A DNA stretch of 61,724 bases from contig NZ_RXYB01000021.1 in the NCBI RefSeq assembly GCF_008086615.1, forward strand, positions 1 through 61,724. The letters are read 5' to 3'. Positions within the stretch are counted from its first letter, which is position 1, and each line of letters begins with the position of its first letter. The notes beneath the pieces were generated by a model. It ran no database searches, was not told where the DNA came from, and saw nothing but the letters and a program-made list of their open reading frames with translations. A program made the translations under genes and the position numbers. This DNA comes from Acetobacterium tundrae (GTDB taxonomy: Bacteria > Bacillota > Clostridia > Eubacteriales > Eubacteriaceae). Of this stretch, positions 7,381 to 16,542 are shown piece by piece.

Positions 7381-8484
7381 ATGGAGAAAAAAATGAAAAG
7401 AAAAATTGTTGGTATGATGTTGGTAGTTGTGATGATCGCAACACTGGCCACTGGTTGCAGTAGCAGTAGTAGTGCAGAGACTTCTAATTCGACCAAAACC
7501 GGTACCCATACCGTTGTTGACCTGGCCGGTCGTGAGGTCACCATTCCAAACGACGTAACCAAGGTTGCTACTCTATGCGGTCCCAGCTACGAGACGGCAA
7601 TCATGCTTGGCGTAGCTGACCAGGTTGTCATGACAGGTAGCAAAAGCGGTTCAACAGGTTGGGCGAATGTCGTCTGTCCGGAGTTTGCCAGTATTCCTGT
7701 TTCAGAGAATGCCATGGCCCCCAATGTCGAAGAGCTAGTCAGCAAGGGTACACAGGTTGTTCTGTACTGGGACTCTTATCCCGATGTTATTAAAGAACTG
7801 GAAGATGCTGGTATAGCCGTTGTTGTGACGCAGCTGGATAAGACTGGCGTCAATACAGACGCGGATTTTCTTAAATTGAAAGAAAAGGAAGTAACCCTGG
7901 TGGGAGATGTTTTTGGTGGGGATGCTGTTGAAAAAGCCCAAAAATGGTGCGAATATGCGGAAAAAACCACGACTTCCATTACCAGCAAAACGGCCAATCT
8001 GACTGCGAACGAGATCCCCAGTGTCTATTATGTACGTGGCCCTGAAGCACTGAGCATCCATGGCGGTCAATCCTACACTAATTATCTAGTTGATATGGCC
8101 GGTGGCAGCCTTGTCAGTAAAGTTGATGATGAGCTGCTTTATACTACCACTATGGAGCAGGTCGTTCAGTGGAATCCCGAGTATATTTTCATGGGGCGTG
8201 TTAACAATGTCGAGTTGATCACTCAGGACCCTGCTTGGAGTTCGATCCAGGCTGTGAAAAACGGAAAAGTGTACGTGAATCTCAAAGGTGTCGGCCCGGC
8301 GGATTATTCGACCGACTGCTTCTTGCTGATGGAGCAGATCGCAAAGACTCTTCATCCAGACTTATTTAAAGATCTGAATATGACTGAAGAAGTCAAGTCC
8401 TATTACAATGATTTCTACAACTACAAACTGACGGACGAACAGGCTAATCTTATTTTGAATTTTAAGACTCCAGACGGAAAGTAG
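7381..8484 (+). CDS. Metal-chelate-type ABC transporter substrate-binding lipoprotein
   Basis: 367 residues. Lipoprotein signal peptide: basic MEKKMKRK, hydrophobic core, lipobox LATGC with Cys ~26, then a Ser-rich linker. The mature part has the class III binding-protein pattern (VVDLAGREVTIP, MAPNVEELVSKGTQVVLYW, WNPEYIFMG). Acts outside the membrane, delivering ligand to the FecCD-type permease. Ligand unknown: siderophore, cobamide, or oxyanion (a FecCD-type molybdate importer is known in Haemophilus). The gene order permease-ATPase-lipoprotein is less common than lipoprotein first. Confidence 0.87.
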   Translation: MEKKMKRKIVGMMLVVVMIATLATGCSSSSSAETSNSTKTGTHTVVDLAGREVTIPNDVTKVATLCGPSYETAIMLGVADQVVMTGSKSGSTGWANVVCPEFASIPVSENAMAPNVEELVSKGTQVVLYWDSYPDVIKELEDAGIAVVVTQLDKTGVNTDADFLKLKEKEVTLVGDVFGGDAVEKAQKWCEYAEKTTTSITSKTANLTANEIPSVYYVRGPEALSIHGGQSYTNYLVDMAGGSLVSKVDDELLYTTTMEQVVQWNPEYIFMGRVNNVELITQDPAWSSIQAVKNGKVYVNLKGVGPADYSTDCFLLMEQIAKTLHPDLFKDLNMTEEVKSYYNDFYNYKLTDEQANLILNFKTPDGK

Positions 8485-8485
8485 A

Positions 8486-9250
8486 ATGAAAATGGAAACT
8501 AATCGATGGAGATTATATGATTCTCTATTGGAATCGCTGCCTGACAATGCCGTGATTGAGTCGTGCATGATCGGACCGATCTGGACCGTCGTGTGCACCT
8601 CAGTCGGCACGGGAATGGCAATGACACCACCCGATGCTCCACATGCTAATCGATTGGCAGGGACGATTGCGGGTACACCGCTCAGAGAGCTTGCCGAACT
8701 GGTGAAATCCTGGGATTTTGGAGAGGCCGCAATAGGGCTGGCCGCCATCAACGCCTGGTATAATCAACCGGAACGGGTGCAGAGCAAGTGCTGCAGATCA
8801 AAAGAAAATGAATCAATGTTTAGCGAGTTTGAGACCCGCATGGTGGGAAAAAAGGTGGCAGTGATCGGTCATTTTCCAGGAGTGGAACCATTGCGGCCAA
8901 TCTGTGAGCTTTCAGTGTTGGAACGCATCTGTCAGACTGGTGATTATCCAGACCCCGCTTGTGAATATCTACTGCCCGATCAGGACTTCGTTTTTATAAC
9001 GGCAACGGCATTGGAAAATAAAACAATGCCGCGTTTGTTGGAGCTTTGCCAAAAACCATTTACCGTGATTTGGGGACCAAGTACCCCCTTGACGAATGTT
9101 CTGTTTGAATTCGGTGCCGATGCACTGATTGGAAGCCTGGTCAGTTCAACGGCGGATGTAATCCGCATTGCGGGAGAAGGGGGAATCGCAACCCGTCTGC
9201 GACCCTATATGGAAAGCCGATTGTGGCTCTCTGATGGTGGGACGAGCTAA
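8486..9250 (+). CDS. DUF4213/DUF364 protein (putative heavy-metal chelation domain)
   Basis: 254 residues: an N-terminal DUF4213-like enolase-type domain (to ~105, with GPIWTVVCTSVGTGMAM) and a C-terminal DUF364 Rossmann-like domain (GKKVAVIGHFPG, LPDQDFVFITATALENKTMP, IWGPSTPL). DUF364 proteins often accompany metal-chelate transporters and radical or metal enzymes; the activity is unproven. The start lies one base after the lipoprotein stop. Position between importer and NifH-like gene suggests a role in processing the imported metal or in cofactor maturation. Confidence 0.8.
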   Translation: MKMETNRWRLYDSLLESLPDNAVIESCMIGPIWTVVCTSVGTGMAMTPPDAPHANRLAGTIAGTPLRELAELVKSWDFGEAAIGLAAINAWYNQPERVQSKCCRSKENESMFSEFETRMVGKKVAVIGHFPGVEPLRPICELSVLERICQTGDYPDPACEYLLPDQDFVFITATALENKTMPRLLELCQKPFTVIWGPSTPLTNVLFEFGADALIGSLVSSTADVIRIAGEGGIATRLRPYMESRLWLSDGGTS

Positions 9251-9297
9251 GAATACAAGGACGTTTTTGGCGGGTGTAACTGAATTGGGAGGATGAG

Positions 9298-10047
9298 ATG
9301 AAAAAAATTGCTATTTATGGAAAAGGTGGAATAGGAAAGTCGACAACCACTTCCAATATTTCAGCAGCCCTAAGCGAAAAGGGATATAAGGTCATGCAGA
9401 TTGGCTGTGATCCGAAATCTGATTCAACAAAAACATTGATGCATGGGATAAAAATCCCAACAGTTTTGGCTCAAATGAAAGAAAAAGGCGAAAATATTGA
9501 GCTTGAAGATATCGTATTTGAGGCTTCCAATGGGGTTTTTTGTGTAGAAGCGGGTGGTCCGACGCCGGGGATAGGGTGTGCCGGTAGAGGCATTATCACG
9601 GCTTTTGAAAAACTGGAGGACCTCGGAGCATATGAGAAATTCAAACCGGATGTAGTGTTCTACGATGTGTTGGGAGATGTTGTTTGCGGTGGCTTTGCGA
9701 TGCCTATTCGAGGGGGATACGCGGATAAAGTATTTATCGTAACCTCTGGTGAAATGATGGCGATGTACGCGGCGTCCAATATCGTATCGGCAATCAATAA
9801 TTTTGGGAAACGAGGCTATGCAAAATATGGAGGCCTGATTTTAAATTCCCGTAATGTTGAAAACGAAGTGGGACTGGTTTTTAAACTGGCGGAGGAAACC
9901 AATGGCAGTATTGTCAGTATCCTGCCACGGGATGGGATTGTGCAACAGGCGGAAGAACAGAATCGGACAGTTATTGAGTCTTTCCCTGAAGCGGATATGG
10001 CAAATTGCTATCGGGAACTTGCTGAGAAAGTTATCAATAGGCTTTGA
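9298..10047 (+). CDS. NifH-like ATP-dependent iron-sulfur reductase
   Basis: 249 residues. Walker [14 protein letters not shown] (residues 7-19), Cys94 in GIGCAGRG and Cys130 in VVCGGF, the pair that holds the inter-subunit [4Fe-4S] cluster of the dimer, and the switch Asp in DVLGDV. Shorter than true NifH (usually 270-296). Family role: ATP-driven low-potential electron donor to a NifDK-like partner. The two partners follow directly. The absence of nifB, nifE and nifN in the window argues for a nitrogenase-like enzyme rather than N2 fixation. Confidence 0.9.
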   Translation: MKKIAIYGKGGIGKSTTTSNISAALSEKGYKVMQIGCDPKSDSTKTLMHGIKIPTVLAQMKEKGENIELEDIVFEASNGVFCVEAGGPTPGIGCAGRGIITAFEKLEDLGAYEKFKPDVVFYDVLGDVVCGGFAMPIRGGYADKVFIVTSGEMMAMYAASNIVSAINNFGKRGYAKYGGLILNSRNVENEVGLVFKLAEETNGSIVSILPRDGIVQQAEEQNRTVIESFPEADMANCYRELAEKVINRL

Positions 10048-10048
10048 T

Positions 10049-11308
10049 GTGGAAAAATATTTTGAAGAATCTCTGCAATATTACAATCCTAAGTCATCAA
10101 TGAGGGAGGAAAATGCCAAAACGCTGATTCCGGAAAGTCACGAATTGCACGTCGGCCCCTCTGCCTGCGCAAGACGTTTATCCATTGGTGCTTACCAATA
10201 CCACAATGAGGATAGGATCACAAATTTGTATATTACCGAAGACGATATTGTTTCCGGCTCCTATGAAGATATCATACCAGATGCAGTTGAAGAGTTGCTG
10301 GAGTTGCTGGAGAAAAAACCGCGTGTCATTATCATTTTTGTAACCTGTATCGATGATCTTTTGGGAACTGATCATGAGGCGTTATTGATACTGCTGAAAG
10401 AAAGATTTCCGGATATAAGATTTATAACCTGTCACATTGATCCCCTGATTATGGACAGATCGATTAAGCCGGGAATGAAGATGCTGGAACAGCTTTATAG
10501 TGTATTGGATAAAAGCGAGCTTCGAGAGAAATGCATTAATTTGATCGGAAACAAGTTTCTATTGTCCAATAAAAGCGAATTTAGAAATATCATGAATTCC
10601 GTAGGCTGGGAACTCAAAGAGATGAATGCTTGCAAAACATTCGATGAGTACAATGAGATGGGAAAAAGCAGTCTAAATATCGTGGTTGATCCGGTTGCAA
10701 AGTATGCCGCCGAACAGATGGAAAGAGCCTTGGATATACCACTTCGACTGACATATGACTCCTATGATCTCGATATTATTGAGGAAAACTATAAAAAAAT
10801 ATTTAAGGCCATCGCTGAAAAGATGCCGAAATTAAGCGATTATCGTAAAAGCACAGTGAAAAAAATCAGTGAAACGGTAAAATATTTAAAAAATATCCCG
10901 ATCGTTATTGACAATGGCGCGGTGAGTCGGTCGATACCGCTGGCAAGAGCACTGGACAAATATGGTTTTAATGTAAAGTTAGTATTTGATGGGACGATCA
11001 TTTTCAGTGATGTTGAAGATTTAGAATGGCTGAAAGAAAATCGACCGGATATCAAAATTGCCGATGGCCGGAATTTCAACATCATGAATATGAAAAATAA
11101 TTTAGGAGATTGTCTCTGTATCGGTTTCAGCTGCGGCTATACTTTAGGTGCAAAACATATTGTGGAACGGCTGCCTTCCTGCTTCGCATTTGGATACTAT
11201 GGGGTGGAGTTGTTAATGGAGCTTATGATTCATGCATACAACACGGTTGTCGATTATGAAAAAATTAGAGAGCGAAGTGAGGCGTGGAAATATGAGCCAA
11301 TTAAGTAG
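10049..11308 (+). CDS. Nitrogenase component 1-like subunit (NifD-like)
   Basis: 419 residues from a GTG start one base after the nifH-like stop. Oxidoreductase/nitrogenase component 1 fold. Seen: GPSACARR near residue 45 and FVTCIDDLLGTD near 103, the two cysteine positions usual for cluster binding in nitrogenase-like proteins, and a later GFSCGYTLG segment. Fewer cysteine ligands than classical NifD, and no clear FeMo-co His region. Forms a likely heterotetramer with the next gene product. Substrate unknown. Confidence 0.82.
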   Translation: MEKYFEESLQYYNPKSSMREENAKTLIPESHELHVGPSACARRLSIGAYQYHNEDRITNLYITEDDIVSGSYEDIIPDAVEELLELLEKKPRVIIIFVTCIDDLLGTDHEALLILLKERFPDIRFITCHIDPLIMDRSIKPGMKMLEQLYSVLDKSELREKCINLIGNKFLLSNKSEFRNIMNSVGWELKEMNACKTFDEYNEMGKSSLNIVVDPVAKYAAEQMERALDIPLRLTYDSYDLDIIEENYKKIFKAIAEKMPKLSDYRKSTVKKISETVKYLKNIPIVIDNGAVSRSIPLARALDKYGFNVKLVFDGTIIFSDVEDLEWLKENRPDIKIADGRNFNIMNMKNNLGDCLCIGFSCGYTLGAKHIVERLPSCFAFGYYGVELLMELMIHAYNTVVDYEKIRERSEAWKYEPIK

Positions 11309-12461
11309 ATATTTACCGCCCTTTTCAAGTGATTATTCTGGAATTTGCTCCAGTTTATTTGATTTGGATGGGATGGTTGTCATTCATGACGCCCATTGTT
11401 GCAGTATGAATTATGTCAATATGGATGAACCACGTTGGTACGGAAATAAAAAACCGATCTTTTCTTCTGGACTTCGGGAGATAGATGCGATCATGGGCGA
11501 TGATGATAAACTCATTCGTAAAATCATCAAAGCATATCATGAGCTGAATCCAGAGTTTATTGCCATACTTGGTAGCCCCGTTCCAACGATTGTCGGTGCC
11601 GATATGGCGGGAATTGCTCAGGAATTGGAAAATAAACTTGAGATTCCGGTTTTTGGTTTTTCTTCAACGGGACTAAGATATTATAATCGCGGCATTTCCG
11701 AGACCATGATAAAGTTGACAAAACGTTATGCCCAGGAAGGTTCTAAAGTCAATAAAAGCGTCAATATTCTGGGCCTGAATGCGCTTGATTTCTCTGATAG
11801 CAATAATGCCGAGGATATCAGAGAAGTGCTGAAATCAGCAGGCTGGAAAGTGAGCTGCAGTTTTATGATGGGTTGTTCCATAGCGGAGATTATAAATTCT
11901 CCCCGGGCAGCGGTAAATGTTGTTGTCTCTCAATCCGGTATGGATTTAGCAGAATACATGGAAAGAACATGGGGAATTCCATACGTTGCTTTTACACCGA
12001 TGGGTTTAAATGATAATAAGATGATATTCAGTATCATTGAAAAAGCATTCAGAGAGGGAAAAAGCCGGGTAATCCGTTCTGATGATTTATACGATGGCGA
12101 AATACTGATTATCGGAGAACAACTGATTGCGAATTCAATCCGTGAAGTGTTGGCTAGCCATTATGGAGTAAAGGGTGTTACGGTTGGTTGCTTATTTGGA
12201 AAAGACAAAAGACTGGCGACTGACTTTGATATCGATTTAAAAAGTGAGCTCCAGATCGCCAGAAAATTAAAAGAAAACAAATATACGGTTGTCATCGGCG
12301 ATCCGCTACTAAAAGCTTTGGTGGATAAGTCACAGGCAAGGCTTTTTTCTTTACCACATGTTGCGGTATCAAGCAAGTTATATTGGCATCAGTATCCAAC
12401 GTTTGTGGGCGATGAGATGGAAAATTTTATTAGTGCAGCTTTTAAGGCGTCAAAAAAATAA
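11292..12461 (+). CDS. Nitrogenase component 1-like subunit (NifK-like)
   Basis: 389 residues from ATG 11292 (preceded by a TGAGG site), overlapping the upstream gene by 17 bases, as for co-translated partners. Seen: SGICSSLFDLDG (~16) and VIHDAHCCSMN (~33), the N-terminal cysteine region of component-1 proteins, then LGSPVPTIVGAD (~95) and FGFSSTGLRYYN. The C-terminal half has the GEQLIANSIREVLA Rossmann region. Completes the NifHDK-like trio. A bidirectional terminator follows. Confidence 0.82.
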   Translation: MSQLSRYLPPFSSDYSGICSSLFDLDGMVVIHDAHCCSMNYVNMDEPRWYGNKKPIFSSGLREIDAIMGDDDKLIRKIIKAYHELNPEFIAILGSPVPTIVGADMAGIAQELENKLEIPVFGFSSTGLRYYNRGISETMIKLTKRYAQEGSKVNKSVNILGLNALDFSDSNNAEDIREVLKSAGWKVSCSFMMGCSIAEIINSPRAAVNVVVSQSGMDLAEYMERTWGIPYVAFTPMGLNDNKMIFSIIEKAFREGKSRVIRSDDLYDGEILIIGEQLIANSIREVLASHYGVKGVTVGCLFGKDKRLATDFDIDLKSELQIARKLKENKYTVVIGDPLLKALVDKSQARLFSLPHVAVSSKLYWHQYPTFVGDEMENFISAAFKASKK

Positions 12462-12493
12462 ATCAGATGCCTGACCATCAAACGAGCTAACAT

Positions 12494-12534
12494 AAAAAAA
12501 GACGTGCTTTTAAAAAGAAAGCACGTCTTTTTTT
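12494..12534. terminator. Bidirectional intrinsic terminator
   Basis: AAAAAAAGACGTGCTTT pairs with AAAGCACGTCTTTTTTT across a short loop. Poly-A on one side and poly-T on the other allow termination in both directions, fitting the convergent genes ending at 12461 and 12544. Confidence 0.9.
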
Positions 12535-12543
12535 GACTGAAAG

Positions 12544-13080
12544 TTAGGGTTCAACAGAGATGAGCTTATCACCAAAATTCTTCACAAAATCATCAAAATG
12601 GTCAGGTCCTAACAGCAGGGTACGGTTGGTGGTTTGTACCAGTAAAACGGTATTGCCATCGTAAAATACGGTCGCTTCGATGCCATTTTCCAAATTGAAA
12701 ACCCCTTCATGATAATGACGGATTCCGGCCCCGACAACCTTGGATTTAATGGCATATTCGGGATGCTCATCCAAGTTAATTACCTTAGCGGAAAGAATAT
12801 CCTCTTTAGGTATGGTTTCATAAGTCAATCCAGACGGAAGACGAAGGGACAGATTGTTTTCATTGATGGTTATCCCGGCTAATAGAGGAAGTACAATAAA
12901 GGCGGCAATAATAAAAATAAGAACCAGGCTGCCCAAGACTATTTCTCTAATGGCTTTTCCCCGTAAATCACGATAAGTTTTATACGTATAAATGGCCTTT
13001 CCCAGAAGGAGACCGACTATAGCTAAAGCAGCAAAAAAAAGTGGATTGATGGTACTTAAAAGAGAAACTGAATAATTCAT
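12544..13080 (-). CDS. Membrane protein with bacterial PH-like domain
   Basis: 178 residues. Two N-terminal membrane segments (about 12-30 and 45-67) followed by a soluble domain with ITINENNLSLRLPSGLTYETIP and DGNTVLLVQTTNRTLLLGPD, resembling the bPH_5 type PH-like fold (domain assigned by resemblance). Such proteins are of unknown function. No clear Shine-Dalgarno is seen before the ATG. Confidence 0.6.
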   Translation of the reverse strand: MNYSVSLLSTINPLFFAALAIVGLLLGKAIYTYKTYRDLRGKAIREIVLGSLVLIFIIAAFIVLPLLAGITINENNLSLRLPSGLTYETIPKEDILSAKVINLDEHPEYAIKSKVVGAGIRHYHEGVFNLENGIEATVFYDGNTVLLVQTTNRTLLLGPDHFDDFVKNFGDKLISVEP

Positions 13081-13155
13081 GGTTAGTTAATTATGGCAAT
13101 ATTCTAATTTGAAAAGCCATACCCTTCTATAATAATTAATAAATTTACTGATGAC

Positions 13156-13647
13156 CTATTTATGATTCTTTTTTTCATAACGAGAAAGTTCGATGCTTAA
13201 TTCTGATGGTGATTTGTCTTTTAGATTTGCCAATTGCACACTAAAATAATAATAATTGATATACTCAATAATGGAAAAAATATAAAGAATTAAACCGAAA
13301 ATATTCATTGTTACCAAAAGATTTTCCGGCTCTGTGATGATCAGATAAAGACAAAACAAAGGGTAGAGAAAAAATAAAAACTGGTCAAATTTCTTCAATA
13401 CTGAAAAAAGCGGCATGATCCACTCATCAGCTGAGCCGGGATTATCCACTTGATAATGGCGGTAATACCAATAACCGGCGCTTTGCAGGATAATGAAAAT
13501 AAGGATAGCACCAGGTAAAAGCAGGCGCAAATCCAGCGGCTGATCGGTAGAATCGGTGAGTAAATACATTAATATCCCGCAGATCATCGCGGTTACCAAT
13601 TCACTCATATATAAACGATAAAGTTCTTTTTTTGTTTTTTCTGCCAT
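13156..13647 (-). CDS. Hypothetical membrane protein (four helices)
   Basis: 163 residues with four hydrophobic stretches (about 15-30, 42-60, 88-106, 112-132) and a charged C-terminus ending SRYEKKNHK. No family recognised. The ATG sits directly after the stop codon of the upstream VTT-domain gene and has an AAGGAGC site, so the two are co-translated. Confidence 0.6.
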   Translation of the reverse strand: MAEKTKKELYRLYMSELVTAMICGILMYLLTDSTDQPLDLRLLLPGAILIFIILQSAGYWYYRHYQVDNPGSADEWIMPLFSVLKKFDQFLFFLYPLFCLYLIITEPENLLVTMNIFGLILYIFSIIEYINYYYFSVQLANLKDKSPSELSIELSRYEKKNHK

Positions 13648-14280
13648 CTAAAGCTCCTTGTCATGTGGTTCTTGATTTGAATTCGCATCTTTTCTTTTTT
13701 TACTTTGGTGAATATAGGTGTCCAATCGTTTGCGATTAAGAAAAAGAATTAAAGCAAAAACAGCATAAATGGACACGGCGATAATAAATTGGGTGGGGGT
13801 ATCATCCATGATACCGGCCCCAACCATGTTATTGATAAAAACACTGGGACATCGTGCCAGCGTGGCGATGACCAAAAATGTTTTGAAAGGCATCGTCGAA
13901 AGACCGGCTATGAAACAGAGCATATCGTCAGGAAAAAGCGGAAACAGAAAAATAAGAAAAAGAACAATGTTTAGCTTTGAGTCCTCGATATTGTCATATT
14001 TTTCGACCACTTTCGAACTTGCAAATTTTAAAACAAAAGGGCGGCCAAATCGTTTAGCTAAAAGAAAAACAATCGCAGAACCGATCAAGGTGCCCGATGC
14101 GCTTAATAAAAAACCGCCGACTGTGCCAAAAAGTGCGCCACCGATTAAACCAACAGTTCCCCCTGGAATTGGAGCAATGATGATTTGAAGAAGCTGCAAT
14201 ATAAAAAAGGCCAATGGGGTCCAAATTCCAAATTGTAATAAAAAGTTCTGGAGTGAATCCAGCGTTGAAAAAATTTCCAT
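13648..14280 (-). CDS. TVP38/TMEM64 (VTT domain) membrane protein
   Basis: 210 residues from ATG 14280 (site GAGG six bases upstream); a TTG one codon earlier is less likely. Seen: IIAPIPGGTVGLIGGALFG (~34-52), FGRPFVLKF and FPLFPDDMLCFIAGLSTMPF (~113-132), the VTT/SNARE-associated signature. Family members act in membrane lipid scrambling or transport. A second VTT protein, separately placed, lies at 25847-26440. Confidence 0.8.
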   Translation of the reverse strand: MEIFSTLDSLQNFLLQFGIWTPLAFFILQLLQIIIAPIPGGTVGLIGGALFGTVGGFLLSASGTLIGSAIVFLLAKRFGRPFVLKFASSKVVEKYDNIEDSKLNIVLFLIFLFPLFPDDMLCFIAGLSTMPFKTFLVIATLARCPSVFINNMVGAGIMDDTPTQFIIAVSIYAVFALILFLNRKRLDTYIHQSKKRKDANSNQEPHDKEL

Positions 14281-14321
14281 CAATTACCTCTTATATCTCT
14301 TTGATCATTTTAGCATAAAAG

Positions 14322-14355
14322 CGGCAGATCTTCACCATGTTTTGCAGATCTGCCG
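14322..14355 (-). terminator. Probable terminator of the rpiR-gpsA unit
   Basis: CGGCAGATCT pairs with AGATCTGCCG over a 14-base loop. On the minus strand the stem is followed by CTTTTATG, a short T-run. Lies downstream of the GpsA paralogue. Confidence 0.55.
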
Positions 14356-14488
14356 AAAGTAAAATTTTTATTTCAGATTTTAGATGCTAAGTTAGACAAT
14401 GGCAAATTGCGGTGTGCTTCGCTGCCAGTTGATACGTGACAAAGTTATGGGTAAAAACTGAAATCAAAGCAATGGATCATTTGTTTAG

Positions 14489-15532
14489 CTAGTATTTTTC
14501 GGTTTCGAAAGACGTCCAGGGAATATCGACGGCAGCCCCGTTGTTAATAATGTTATCAACATGCATGAGTAGCGGGAAATCGCTTAACTGAAGCATACCT
14601 CTTTTGGCAAGCCGTCGCACACAACAGGCGGTACGGGTGGCAATAACGATGGACTCCAAGGTGATCCCTTCCAGTTCTCCCATGGCCTTTTCGAAAGAAA
14701 AGCCCCGTCCCAAAAGGGTGCCGATTTTTCGGGTGCGTCCGCCAAAAATGGTGACATATAAGTCTCCGGCGCCGTAGATAATATTTTCTGCGCCGCCATT
14801 TATGATTTCCAGCAGGTGTTTCATTTCTTTGACGCTTTGACCAAAGAGGGCGGCCTGGGAATTGTAATGTTCTTTCCCAGATCCATCTGTACCAATAGCC
14901 AGGCCGACAGCCAGAGAAACCCCAAGGGCATAAGCATTCTTCAGAGCAACGGCACATTCAACACCGACCACATCTGTGGAGAGACTGATATGGTAATAGG
15001 AAGTTTCAAAAAGTTTTTTGAATCGTCTCAGAATTTCTATGTCGGTTCCGCAAAATGCAACAGCGGAGTGATCCTTATCTGCCAGTTCATAGCTAGTACA
15101 GGGCCCTCCAATGGCGTTAATGGAAAGTTTCTTTCCATCCGGCAGTTTACTGATAAAGTAATCGGGGTAGGTTATCATAAAACCGTCCGCCAGAGCAATC
15201 ATTCCTTTAGTGACTAAAAGCAGGGGAACGGAATCAGGAATCAGGGGCAGAATCTTTTCACAGAACCAGTCCACACCAAAGCTGCTGACACCGCAAAGAA
15301 CGGCATTCGTCCCATCTAAAGCCAGTTCAACATCTTCAATTTGATAGTATTTAATCCCTTCATTGGGTAATTGCCGTTTTAAAGTCGGGTGAAATCCGCT
15401 TGCTTCGGCGGTCTCAATAATTTCTCGGTCCAGATGGGTACCAACCAGACGCACTTCGTGGCCATTTTCGGTAGCCGGAAAAGATAAGGCGGAAGCCATT
15501 TGTCCAGCTCCCACAAAGGTAATGATACTCAT
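14489..15532 (-). CDS. GpsA-family NAD(P)-dependent glycerol-3-phosphate dehydrogenase paralogue
   Basis: 347 residues. N-terminal Rossmann motif VGAGQMASAL (~6-16), VTKGMI (~108), substrate-domain AVALKNAYALGVSLAVG (~209) with the conserved Lys, and GAGDLYVTIFGGRTRKIG (~253) in place of the usual GLGDL..T.....R. It lies 31 bases downstream of an RpiR regulator and diverges from an alcohol dehydrogenase-kinase-aldolase operon, so its substrate may be another phosphorylated polyol rather than glycerol-3-phosphate. SD AAGGAGC. Confidence 0.75.
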   Translation of the reverse strand: MSIITFVGAGQMASALSFPATENGHEVRLVGTHLDREIIETAEASGFHPTLKRQLPNEGIKYYQIEDVELALDGTNAVLCGVSSFGVDWFCEKILPLIPDSVPLLLVTKGMIALADGFMITYPDYFISKLPDGKKLSINAIGGPCTSYELADKDHSAVAFCGTDIEILRRFKKLFETSYYHISLSTDVVGVECAVALKNAYALGVSLAVGLAIGTDGSGKEHYNSQAALFGQSVKEMKHLLEIINGGAENIIYGAGDLYVTIFGGRTRKIGTLLGRGFSFEKAMGELEGITLESIVIATRTACCVRRLAKRGMLQLSDFPLLMHVDNIINNGAAVDIPWTSFETEKY

Positions 15533-15563
15533 AATAAAGCTCCTTTTTTTATTTATTTGAATC

Positions 15564-16409
15564 TCAGGTTTTGTTCAGGCCAACGGCATTTCGGGAAGCG
15601 GAGAGGGCATCGTAGAAAACAGATTCGTTTTTCATGAATGCACTCAGATAGAGGATATCGATGATGGTCAGTTGGACAATTCGGGAGGCCATGGCTTCAG
15701 AATGGTACTTTTTATCATTGGTGGAGCTGGATAAAAAGACATCGGCCTTTTGAGCTAGAGATGAATTTTCAAAACTGGATAGGGCGATGATTTTGGTGTT
15801 ATTCTTTTTGGCGATAGACACCGTATTCAAAACCTCTAAACTTTCACCAGTATGAGAAACCGCAAACAATACATCATCCGAAGTGGCATGGGATGCAATG
15901 ATGTTCATAAAATGAGGATCGGGATAACTGCAGACATTTAGTCCGATTTTACTGAACTTATGCATGGCATCCATGGAAATGGAGGCAGAAGCACCTACTC
16001 CAAAAAACAGAATGCGTTTGGCAGCAAGCAGGATGTCCAAGGCTTTTTCAATGACCTCATCCTTAAGAGCATGTTCCAGATCATTAATGGCGGTGATGGT
16101 ATGACCAATGACTTTTTTCTTAATGGTATTGATGTCGTCATCCCCTAGAATTTCCTCAATGATGCTTTCTGAGGGGGTATCCGAAAACTCTTTGGCCAGA
16201 TTGATGCGAAAAATCTGGTAGGAGCTGTAATCCATTTTTTTCAAGAGTCGCATGACAGTGGTTTCGCTGGTATTGCATTTTTTAGCCAGCTCGGTGATGG
16301 AAAGCAGGGATACCGTATCCGGGTGGTCTAATATGTAATTGGCAATTACTTTTTGGGTGATTGAGAACAAGTTGTATTTTGTGCGTATTTCAGTTAGTAA
16401 TGAAGTCAA
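15564..16409 (-). CDS. RpiR-family transcriptional regulator
   Basis: 281 residues from TTG 16409, which has GGAGG eight bases upstream. An in-frame ATG at 16442 lies inside the -10 box and has no ribosome site. N-terminal HTH_6 domain (KVIANYILDHP, LSITELAKKCNTSETTVMRLLKKM) and a C-terminal SIS sugar-isomerase domain (~130-250, with FGVGASASISMDAMHKF and SHTGESLEVLN) that binds phosphosugars. Probably controls both its own unit and the divergent ADH-kinase-deoC operon. Confidence 0.85.
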   Translation of the reverse strand: MTSLLTEIRTKYNLFSITQKVIANYILDHPDTVSLLSITELAKKCNTSETTVMRLLKKMDYSSYQIFRINLAKEFSDTPSESIIEEILGDDDINTIKKKVIGHTITAINDLEHALKDEVIEKALDILLAAKRILFFGVGASASISMDAMHKFSKIGLNVCSYPDPHFMNIIASHATSDDVLFAVSHTGESLEVLNTVSIAKKNNTKIIALSSFENSSLAQKADVFLSSSTNDKKYHSEAMASRIVQLTIIDILYLSAFMKNESVFYDALSASRNAVGLNKT

Positions 16410-16440
16410 TGAGCGTGCCTCCGATCTATTTTCTAAGATC

Positions 16441-16469
16441 ATTATACGTTAAAAAAGGATGTTTGACAA
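16441..16469 (-). promoter_or_regulatory. Promoter of rpiR-gpsA
   Basis: On the minus strand, TTGTCA (16469-16464) and TATAAT (16446-16441) are 17 bases apart. The -10 box overlaps the apparent ATG at 16442, which decides the start of the regulator in favour of the downstream TTG. Confidence 0.7.
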
Positions 16470-16511
16470 TTGCGGGAAACCTAAAAAAGTTAATAATTGA
16501 CGCAAAGAGTA

Positions 16512-16540
16512 TTGACAGCGTTAATTTATGATGGTAGAAT
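16512..16540 (+). promoter_or_regulatory. Promoter of the ADH-kinase-deoC operon
   Basis: TTGACA (16512-16517), 17-base spacer, TAGAAT (16535-16540). It is divergent from the rpiR promoter and leaves a leader of about 175 nt. The rest of the 313-base gap up to 16722 shows only the operator below. Confidence 0.7.
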
Positions 16541-16542
16541 GA

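Noticed and set aside
9854-10048. Longer N-terminus for the NifD-like protein
   Set aside because: The frame is open back into the nifH-like gene, but coding there is clearly NifH; GTG 10049 directly after the stop gives a family-like N-terminus.
9298-12461. Classical N2-fixing nitrogenase
   Set aside because: Subunits are short, the cysteine set is reduced, and no nifB, nifE or nifN accompanies them.
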